Of a stretch of DNA of 6,256 nt, positions 6,236-6,256 are shown piece by piece. How positions within the stretch are numbered: the stretch's first letter is position 1; the number at the start of each line of letters is the position of its first letter. The notes beneath the pieces were generated by a model. It was given only the letters and a program-made list of their open reading frames with translations, had not been told where the DNA came from and ran no database searches. The DNA is from UBA2137 sp037968575 (lineage in GTDB: Bacteria; Pseudomonadota; Alphaproteobacteria; Micavibrionales; Micavibrionaceae). The DNA lies in NCBI GenBank assembly GCA_037968575.1, contig JBBKVR010000126.1, positions 1 through 6,256 on the forward strand, read 5' to 3'. The position numbers and the translations under genes are program-made.

Positions 6236-6241
6236 CTCCTT
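6236..6241 (-). promoter_or_regulatory. Strong ribosome binding site of the 140-aa membrane protein gene
   Basis: AAGGAG on the minus strand, 7 bases before the ATG at 6228, is a near-ideal Shine-Dalgarno. It is the strongest in the window and fixes the start of this otherwise unrecognised protein. Confidence 0.75.
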
Positions 6242-6256
6242 GATAGGGGGTTAAGC

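Overview
This is an ordinary-looking, compact chromosomal segment of moderately low GC (about 40-45% by eye, not counted). It is probably from a member of the Pseudomonadota, most likely an alphaproteobacterium. The support is family resemblance: a short M17 aminopeptidase of the alphaproteobacterial kind, a class II DAHP synthase, a DUF4345 protein, and strong GGAG-type ribosome binding sites. Genus and family cannot be named from this window.

Layout, left to right. The 3' end of a MurC/Mpl-like Mur ligase gene (+, cut by the left edge) converges on an M17 leucyl aminopeptidase gene (-); their stop codons overlap by 4 nt. A 160-bp divergent spacer follows, then a class II 3-deoxy-7-phosphoheptulonate (DAHP) synthase gene (+). 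It converges on, and overlaps by 27 nt, aroB (3-dehydroquinate synthase, -). aroB is the second gene of an apparent two-gene unit behind an alpha/beta hydrolase gene (-) whose start I place at 5239. A 137-bp divergent spacer leads to a DUF4345 four-helix membrane protein gene (+). It converges on a gene for an unrecognised 140-aa four-helix membrane protein (-), whose likely intrinsic terminator lies inside the end of the DUF4345 gene. No RNA genes, insertion sequences, CRISPR arrays or phage genes were seen, and no gene-free stretch exceeds 160 bases.

The clearest functional link is between DAHP synthase and AroB, the first two enzymes of the shikimate pathway, encoded by tail-to-tail overlapping genes instead of one operon. 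DAHP synthase condenses phosphoenolpyruvate and erythrose 4-phosphate to DAHP, and AroB cyclises DAHP to 3-dehydroquinate. At their junction a 10-bp perfect inverted repeat, extendable to a 16-bp RNA stem in the DAHP synthase transcript, makes both genes encode the same tetrapeptide, IAKD. This is the most unusual local structure in the window. The Mur ligase probably belongs to cell-wall precursor synthesis or recycling and the aminopeptidase to peptide turnover. The hydrolase and the two small membrane proteins have no assignable substrate. I did not find a convincing new multi-gene system.
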